NCBI GenBank assembly: GCA_025922795.1
Contig: JAICHC010000244.1
Location: 1-5,375 of the forward strand
Source of the DNA: Candidatus Binatia bacterium
Lineage (GTDB): Bacteria; Desulfobacterota_B; Binatia; UBA9968
Direction of reading: 5' to 3'
DNA length: 5,375 nucleotides
Below the pieces are notes generated by a model that saw only the letters and a list, made by a program, of their open reading frames with translations, was not told the origin of the DNA and made no database searches. Shown here in pieces: positions 1-5,375 of this stretch (within the stretch, counting starts at the first letter, position 1; each line of letters opens with the position of its first letter). Made by a program: the position numbers and the translations under genes.

Positions 1-32
1 AAGCGTCTGGGCGTCATCGGCCACCACCCGAG

Positions 33-63
33 CCACGCCCCGAGTGCTTAATTTTGGGCGTGG
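33..63. other. Inverted repeat in the left intergenic region
   Basis: CCACGCCC (33-40) and GGGCGTGG (56-63) are perfect 8-base inverted copies around a 15-nt AT-richer spacer. No T-run follows on either strand, so a terminator is doubtful. It may mark the end of an upstream gene outside the window. Apart from this and the leader hairpins, positions 1-188 show no supportable gene or clear sigma-70 promoter. Confidence 0.25.
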
Positions 64-125
64 GTGCGAAAGCGTCCTTTGATTCCTGGTGCCTGCGCTT
101 TCCACGACTCGCCCCTTCGTCCCAG

Positions 126-166
126 TAGGGCTACTAACTAACGAACTCCTTAGTAAATTTGCCCTA
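126..166 (+). promoter_or_regulatory. Bulged stem-loop in the leader of the antiporter gene
   Basis: Two consecutive arms pair in order: TAGGGC (126-131) with GCCCTA (161-166), and TACTAA (132-137) with TTAGTA (150-155). They leave a 12-nt loop at 138-149 and a 5-nt bulge AATTT at 156-160. The fold ends 31 nt before the antiporter ATG. The 3' arm also takes part in a second small hairpin (160-172), so the two folds exclude each other. This is seen directly in the sequence. That it is transcribed and acts as a leader regulator is inference, and it matches no riboswitch class I can name. Chance pairing remains possible because the arms are short. Confidence 0.3.
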
Positions 167-172
167 AGGGCA
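160..172 (+). promoter_or_regulatory. Small palindrome competing with the upstream leader stem
   Basis: TGCCCT (160-165) and AGGGCA (167-172) are inverted copies around a single A. As RNA the innermost pairs would open to form the loop, leaving about 4-5 bp. As DNA it is an odd palindrome that could be a protein-binding site. It lies 25 nt upstream of the antiporter start codon and shares bases 161-166 with the larger stem-loop at 126-166. Its function is unknown. Confidence 0.25.
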
Positions 173-188
173 GGATGTCCAAGGCTAC

Positions 189-193
189 GAGGT
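189..193 (+). promoter_or_regulatory. Shine-Dalgarno sequence of the antiporter gene
   Basis: GAGGT is placed 4 nt before the ATG at 198. It supports that ATG as the start, together with the typical membrane-protein N-terminus that follows. No earlier in-frame start with a better site is visible. Confidence 0.6.
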
Positions 194-197
194 CTCC

Positions 198-1460
198 ATG
201 GAAGAAGCCCGCTCGTTTGCACCTCTGCTCGTCGTACTCATGCTGGCTTTCGTGGTGCCACTGCTGCTCTCGTCGGTCCGCGGGCGGCTCGTGATACCGA
301 TTGTCGTCGGTGAAATCCTCGCGGGCATGATCGTTGGGCGAAGCGGATTCGGTTGGGTTTTGCCTGACAACGGCGCGCTTAATCTTCTTAAAGAGTTGGG
401 TTTCGTCTTGCTGATGTTCCTTTCCGGCATGGAGATCGATTTTCGCAGTCTCCGCGGGACCGATTCCCCTCAGACCCGGCAGTCGTCGCATTGGAGCCCT
501 CTTGTCCTGGCGGTCCTCAACTTCGGCGCAACCTTGTTATTAGCCGGCGCGTTTGCCTGGAGCTTAAAATGGATCGGCGCGACGACCGATCCATGGATGA
601 TGGGGTTGATTCTTTCAACCACCGCTCTGGGGGTGGTGGTTCCCATCCTCAAGGAAGCCGGGCTGAGCCAAACCCTGTTCGGCCAGACGATTTTACTGGC
701 GACCGTCATTGCCGATTTCGTTACTATGTTTTTGATCAGTGTGCTGGTCGCGGTCATTTCGCGCGGATTGACGGCTGAGATTTTGCTGGTCTTCCTGCTG
801 TTCGTCGCTTTTTTCTTCGCAGCACGGTTCGGATCTTTCCTGAGCCGCATCGAATGGTTGCAAAGAGCCATCGAGGAACTCAGCCACGCGACCGCGCAAA
901 TCAAAGTTCGCGCCGCTTTCTCCACCCTGCTGATTTTTGTGGTGCTTGCCGAAAACCTGGGAATCGAGATCATCGTCGGCGCCTTCTTGGCTGGAGCCGT
1001 CGTGGCGCTGTTGCGCACGCCTGAGGATAGAGCGCTATCGAGCCAGCTCGAAGCCATTGGCTTTGGATTTTTTATCCCGATTTTTTTCATCATGGTCGGC
1101 GTCGAGTTTCACCTGCCGGCGTTGCTTTCCTCAACCGGGGCTCTCCTCTCGGTGCCTCTGCTCCTCATCGCTGCCATTGCTGTTAAGGTGATTCCGGCAG
1201 TCGTATTTCGGCTCAATCACACGTGGCGGGAGACTCTGGCCGCCGGTATTCTGTTGTGTCCACGTTTGTCGTTGATCATCGCCGCCGCCGCGATCGGGGA
1301 AAAGCTGGGTATTATCGACGAATCCGTTAACGCCGGGATCGTGCTGGTGGCCATTGTTACGGTGACGGTGTCGCCCCTGGCTTTTCTGAGAATTTTCCCT
1401 GCGGCGCGAGTGAACGTTGGTCGCTCCATGGCGACCGATGCCGGGCTTGCGGCACCGTGA
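198..1460 (+). CDS. CPA2/Kef-type cation:proton antiporter, membrane domain only
   Basis: This 420-residue integral membrane protein of the monovalent cation:proton antiporter-2 family (Na_H_Exchanger fold) probably exchanges Na+ or K+ for H+ across the inner membrane. About a dozen hydrophobic segments run from residue 8 to about 400. Family landmarks are GEILAGMIVG (38-47), LMFLSGMEIDF (72-82), the unwound-helix segment STTALGVVVP (140-149), the presumed ion-binding Asp173 in VIADFVTM, GIEIIVGAFLAG (255-266), GFFIPIFFIMVGVEF (290-304), Lys330 in VKVIPAVV and Arg356 in CPRLSLIIAAA. The residue before Asp173 is Ala, not the Asn, Asp or Gln found in well-studied members. The protein ends soon after the last helix and has no C-terminal RCK/TrkA-N or UspA domain, unlike full-length KefB/KefC (about 600 residues), so nucleotide or glutathione gating is not expected. 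A polar loop (83-100) follows the third helical region. The gene stands alone on the plus strand and converges on purA. The exact cation cannot be read from sequence. Confidence 0.9.
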   Translation: MEEARSFAPLLVVLMLAFVVPLLLSSVRGRLVIPIVVGEILAGMIVGRSGFGWVLPDNGALNLLKELGFVLLMFLSGMEIDFRSLRGTDSPQTRQSSHWSPLVLAVLNFGATLLLAGAFAWSLKWIGATTDPWMMGLILSTTALGVVVPILKEAGLSQTLFGQTILLATVIADFVTMFLISVLVAVISRGLTAEILLVFLLFVAFFFAARFGSFLSRIEWLQRAIEELSHATAQIKVRAAFSTLLIFVVLAENLGIEIIVGAFLAGAVVALLRTPEDRALSSQLEAIGFGFFIPIFFIMVGVEFHLPALLSSTGALLSVPLLLIAAIAVKVIPAVVFRLNHTWRETLAAGILLCPRLSLIIAAAAIGEKLGIIDESVNAGIVLVAIVTVTVSPLAFLRIFPAARVNVGRSMATDAGLAAP

Positions 1461-1505
1461 TGGCATAAAGAGTGGCTTGAAGAGTCTTTGATAGGACGTG
1501 TGTGT

Positions 1506-1521
1506 GCCCGCGCGTCCGGGC
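1506..1521. other. Weak GC-rich hairpin between convergent genes
   Basis: GCCCG (1506-1510) and CGGGC (1517-1521) form a 5-bp stem with a 6-nt loop in the 64-nt gap between the antiporter stop (1460) and the purA stop (1525-1527). Neither strand has a T-run after the stem, so it is not a convincing intrinsic terminator. No better terminator is visible in the gap. Confidence 0.2.
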
Positions 1522-1524
1522 GAC

Positions 1525-2843
<1,319 letters not shown>

Positions 2844-2872
2844 AGGCACGATACGCGCGGCGTGAGGCGCGA

Positions 2873-2900
2873 GTCAGGGCACGGCGTGCCGTGCCCTAAC
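2873..2900 (-). repeat. Strong palindrome / hairpin in the serA-purA gap
   Basis: The core has perfect 10-base arms, AGGGCACGGC (2876-2885) and GCCGTGCCCT (2888-2897), around a 2-nt centre. Three more outer positions pair in the minus-strand RNA (G-C, U-A and one G-U wobble), giving a stem of about 12-13 bp. In plus-strand RNA the same wobble position would be a C-A mismatch, so the fold is slightly better in the sense transcript of serA-purA. It lies 30 nt after the serA stop and 37 nt before the purA start. There is no U-run on either side, so it is not a standard intrinsic terminator. It could be a REP-like interspersed palindrome, an mRNA-stabilising or processing hairpin, or a regulator site. 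Confidence 0.65.
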
Positions 2901-2930
2901 AATGATCGCCTCTTGCCCGCTGCCTATTTA

Positions 2931-4514
2931 TCACAGTTTAACCAAGGTTGCCGAGACGATTTGCGGCAGGGCGCGGAGCTCATCGAGAGGTTTTTTGCTT
3001 ACGAGTTCGTCGACGTGCGTGAACGAAATCGCATTGCCGCCCTTTTGGCTGCGGCCGAGCTCCATACCGGCGATATTGATGCCGTTATTGCCCAGAATGG
3101 TGCCGACCGCGCCGACGACTCCCGGGACGTCTTTATTTTGCAATATCAGAATATAGCCTTCGGGCACGGCTTCGAGGTAAAAACTGTTGACGCGCACGAT
3201 GCGCGGGTATTTGGCGCCGAAGATCGCCCCTTCTATTTCCAAATTTTCCTTGCCGTTTTTCGCCTTGACCGTGATCGAGCTGGCAAAATCGCCGGCCTCC
3301 TCGCCTTTGGACTCTACGATCTTGATGCCACGCTCTTTGGCCATAACCGGCGCGTTAACGTAGTTGACCGCTGATTCCAAAACCGGGGATAAGAGCCCTT
3401 TCAGTACCGCGATGGTGAGCGGCGCGACGTTGTACTGAGTCACATCGCCGCGGTATTCCACTTGGACTTCATCGGGCAAGGAGCCGCCCATCTGAGTGTG
3501 TAGGCTGCCGAGCTTCTCGCCGAGCGTAAGATACGGTCGCAGCACGGCTAACAGCTCGGGGCTTACTGACGGGACGTTGACGGCATAACGGACGACTCCC
3601 TTGGAGAGAAAATCCACCATCTGTTCGGCCACCGCGACGGCGACGTTAAGCTGAGCTTCGTCCGTGGAGGCGCCCAGATGGGGAGTCGTAATGACTTGTT
3701 CCAGCTTCAGCAAGGGATGATCGGCTGACGGCGGCTCATCGACATAAACGTCCAGGGCCGCGCCGGCGACCTTGCCTTCTTTGATGGCGCTCGCGAGATC
3801 CTGCTCGTCGACGATGCCGCCGCGCGCGCAATTGATTACCCGCACGCCGGTTTTCATTTTTTCAAAAGCAGCCCGGTTGATCAGTCCCTGAGTTTCCGGA
3901 GTCAGCGGTACGTGGACGGTAATAAAGTCCGACTTGGCGAAAATTTCTTCCAGCGTTCCAGGCACCACACCCATGCGCGCGATATTCTCAGCGGCGATGA
4001 AGGGATCGTAGCCGATCACCTTCATTCTCAAGCCGGCGGCCCGCTCGGCGACGATGCGGCCGACGTTGCCGAGACCGATGACGCCGAGGGTTTTGTTGCA
4101 CAGCTCGACGCCGACGAATTTGTTGCGATCCCACTTGCCGCCCTTGAGCGAAGCGACCGCTTGAGGGATATGGCGGGCCAGCGCCATCATCAAGGCGATC
4201 GTATGCTCGCCGGTGGTGACGTTGTTGCCCCCGGGAGTATTCATGACGACGATGCCGCGCTTGGTGGCGGCGTCGGCATCGATGTTTTCATGGCCCACGC
4301 CGGCACGGCCGATGACCTTTAGGTTTTTTGCCGCGTCGATCAAATCGGCGGTGATTTTCGTGCCGCTGCGAATGACCCAGCCGTCGTAATCGGCGCAGAT
4401 CTTCTTGAGCTCTTCGGGCTTTAGCCCCAACTTGACGTCGACGTCGAAACCTTCGGCGTTCTTGAATACGTCCAAGCCTTCAGGAGCTAGCGAATCGGTG
4501 ACGAGAATCTTCAT
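2931..4514 (-). CDS. serA: D-3-phosphoglycerate dehydrogenase (long, ACT-containing type)
   Basis: This cytoplasmic enzyme performs the first step of serine synthesis, oxidising 3-phosphoglycerate to 3-phosphohydroxypyruvate with NAD+. It has 527 residues, the length of the long SerA type with an extra domain between catalytic core and ACT domain. The substrate-binding domain covers about 1-98 and 285-315. The NAD-binding Rossmann segment includes GLGNVG (147-152) and Asp170 in GYDP. Catalytic residues are Arg231 (NCARGG), Glu260 (DVYVDEPP) and His279 (TTPHLGAST). The allosteric substrate-binding-type domain covers about 317-450, and the ACT domain about 455-527. The ACT domain has Asp462 and Asn480, which align with serine-binding Asp463 and Asn481 of M. 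tuberculosis SerA; the third contact, Tyr461 there, is Asn460 here. The ATG at 4514 gives the family N-terminus MKILVTD; the frame is open for 24 codons upstream, but that stretch overlaps the aminotransferase gene and is not SerA-like. There is no clear Shine-Dalgarno; the start lies 4 nt after the upstream stop, suggesting translational coupling. Confidence 0.97.
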   Translation of the reverse strand: MKILVTDSLAPEGLDVFKNAEGFDVDVKLGLKPEELKKICADYDGWVIRSGTKITADLIDAAKNLKVIGRAGVGHENIDADAATKRGIVVMNTPGGNNVTTGEHTIALMMALARHIPQAVASLKGGKWDRNKFVGVELCNKTLGVIGLGNVGRIVAERAAGLRMKVIGYDPFIAAENIARMGVVPGTLEEIFAKSDFITVHVPLTPETQGLINRAAFEKMKTGVRVINCARGGIVDEQDLASAIKEGKVAGAALDVYVDEPPSADHPLLKLEQVITTPHLGASTDEAQLNVAVAVAEQMVDFLSKGVVRYAVNVPSVSPELLAVLRPYLTLGEKLGSLHTQMGGSLPDEVQVEYRGDVTQYNVAPLTIAVLKGLLSPVLESAVNYVNAPVMAKERGIKIVESKGEEAGDFASSITVKAKNGKENLEIEGAIFGAKYPRIVRVNSFYLEAVPEGYILILQNKDVPGVVGAVGTILGNNGINIAGMELGRSQKGGNAISFTHVDELVSKKPLDELRALPQIVSATLVKL

Positions 4515-4518
4515 TAGA

Positions 4519-5375
4519 CTAAGGCAAGGCGTCGAGCAGCACTTCCTGTGCGGCCGCAACGCCTTTGCCGAAGGGAATCTCGGCACCGAATTTTCGTAGC
4601 GACATTTCCAAGGCGGCGATAGCGGTGATCACGTCGAATGCACCCATGTAGCCGACATGCGCGACGCGGATAACTTTGCCCTTGAGCTGATCTTGTCCTT
4701 CGGCGAGCGTAACATTCATCTTGTCGCGCAGGAAATCGAGCACCGCATCGGCGTCGATGCCCTCGGGCATGTAAACGCCGGTGGCCGCCGGGCTCGGGCT
4801 ATCCGGCGCCAGCAATTTTAGCCCTAACGCTGTTACTGCGGCCCGAGTAGCCCGGCATAGGCGCAGGTGGCGCGCATAAACATTTTCCAGACCCTCGCGG
4901 TCGATCATGTTGAGCGAGGCGCGGACGCCGAAGACCAAGGACACGGCGGGGGTAAAAGCCCCGGAGCCCTTCTGCTGGTTTTTCCGTTCCAGGTTTAGAT
5001 CGAAATAAAAGCGTGGCAACTTAGCCGTCTTGGTCTTTTCCCAGGCACGGTCGCTGAGCGCGACGAAGCCCAACCCCGGCGGCAGCATGAGCGCCTTCTG
5101 CGAGCCTGTGACCAGCGCGTCGATGCCCCAGTCATCGAACGGCAGAGGTACGACCCCGACGGCGGTAACCCCATCGACCAACAAGAGCGGTCCGTTATGG
5201 ACCAGCTCGGCGATCTCCTTGACGGGATGGAGCACGGTGGTTGAAGTCTCGCTCGCCTGGATCATTACGCCTTGAATGTCGGGATTGGCTTTGAGCTGCT
5301 TTTCGACCTCGGCGACTTTCACCGCCTGACCCCAAGGCACTTTGAGCTCGACGGGATCTAGACCATAGGAGTTGG
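4519..5375 (-). CDS. Class V PLP-dependent aminotransferase (alanine/serine-glyoxylate type), N-terminus missing
   Basis: The gene runs off the right edge. The frame stays open to 5375, and the 284 visible residues are the last three quarters of a protein that is usually about 380 residues, so roughly 95 residues are off-window. Fold type I landmarks are: ASETSTTVLHPV; LLLVDGVTAVG, where Asp (codon 5173-5175) would contact the PLP ring nitrogen; TGSQKALMLPPGLGF, where Lys (codon 5095-5097) is the expected Schiff-base lysine; and VIRVAHVGYMG near the end, with the Arg (codon 4666-4668) expected to bind the substrate carboxylate. The family includes alanine-glyoxylate, serine-glyoxylate and serine-pyruvate transaminases, and archaeal enzymes such as MJ0959 that accept phosphohydroxypyruvate. 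Being 4 nt upstream of serA on the same strand, it probably makes phosphoserine from the SerA product (inference). Serine-glyoxylate or alanine-glyoxylate exchange is the alternative. The GTG at 5340 is internal, not the start, since family-like sequence (NSYGLDPVELK) continues upstream of it. Confidence 0.92.
   Translation of the reverse strand, partial: NSYGLDPVELKVPWGQAVKVAEVEKQLKANPDIQGVMIQASETSTTVLHPVKEIAELVHNGPLLLVDGVTAVGVVPLPFDDWGIDALVTGSQKALMLPPGLGFVALSDRAWEKTKTAKLPRFYFDLNLERKNQQKGSGAFTPAVSLVFGVRASLNMIDREGLENVYARHLRLCRATRAAVTALGLKLLAPDSPSPAATGVYMPEGIDADAVLDFLRDKMNVTLAEGQDQLKGKVIRVAHVGYMGAFDVITAIAALEMSLRKFGAEIPFGKGVAAAQEVLLDALP

Noticed and set aside
1..51. Possible C-terminal tail of an upstream plus-strand gene (KRLGVIGHHPSHAPSA, then TAA)
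   Set aside because: Sixteen codons open at the left edge are too few to tell from chance, and the residues match no family tail I recognise. The sequence to the left would decide it.
89..313. Short plus-strand frame starting before the antiporter
   Set aside because: It overlaps the antiporter N-terminus in another frame. The Arg/Ala-rich translation resembles no known protein, and it has no ribosome-binding site.
470..1093. Open frame of 207 codons on the minus strand, antisense to the antiporter
   Set aside because: It is a shadow of a well-supported membrane protein gene. The Ser/Thr/Lys/Ala-rich translation is typical of the reverse of hydrophobic codons.
1506..1521. Intrinsic terminator between the convergent genes
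   Set aside because: The stem is only 5 bp and no T-run follows on either strand, so it is listed only as a weak hairpin.
4515..4586. Longer serA with 24 extra N-terminal residues
   Set aside because: The extension overlaps the end of the aminotransferase gene, is not SerA-like, and the family N-terminus begins exactly at the ATG at 4514.

Overview
The window holds four protein-coding genes with ordinary bacterial architecture and moderately high GC content. Three lie on the minus strand in one apparent transcription unit: a class V PLP-dependent aminotransferase (its N-terminus is off the right edge), serA (D-3-phosphoglycerate dehydrogenase) and purA (adenylosuccinate synthetase). The fourth, a membrane-only CPA2/Kef-type cation:proton antiporter, is on the plus strand and converges on the 3' end of purA. 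I see no rRNA, tRNA, CRISPR array, transposase or phage gene.

Layout. Positions 1-197 are a noncoding leader with several short inverted repeats, including two that compete for the same bases just upstream of the antiporter. Positions 198-1460 are the antiporter. Positions 1461-1524 are a short convergent gap with only a weak hairpin. Positions 2835 down to 1525 are purA. The 95-base gap 2836-2930 carries a near-perfect palindrome (10-bp arms, 2-nt centre) and the purA Shine-Dalgarno sequence. Positions 4514 down to 2931 are serA. The aminotransferase reads from beyond 5375 down to 4519 and stops only 4 nt before the serA start.

How the genes work together. SerA oxidises 3-phosphoglycerate to 3-phosphohydroxypyruvate. 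The coupled aminotransferase is the obvious candidate for the next step, transamination to phosphoserine, in place of a canonical SerC. Serine feeds glycine and one-carbon units, which are needed for purine synthesis, and PurA commits IMP to AMP, so grouping purA with serA makes metabolic sense. The SerA ACT domain keeps an Asp and an Asn matching serine-binding positions known from the Mycobacterium tuberculosis enzyme, so feedback inhibition by serine is plausible. The antiporter appears to be a separate unit with no visible functional tie to the others.

Organism. The aminotransferase-serA-purA order, the protein sequences and the base composition suggest a deltaproteobacterial-type lineage (Desulfobacterota or a related uncultured soil/sediment group). 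This is an impression from gene order and sequence style, not a search result. The window looks like core metabolism. I did not find a convincing undescribed system; the items most worth a second look are the palindrome, the antiporter leader and the serC-like role of the aminotransferase.
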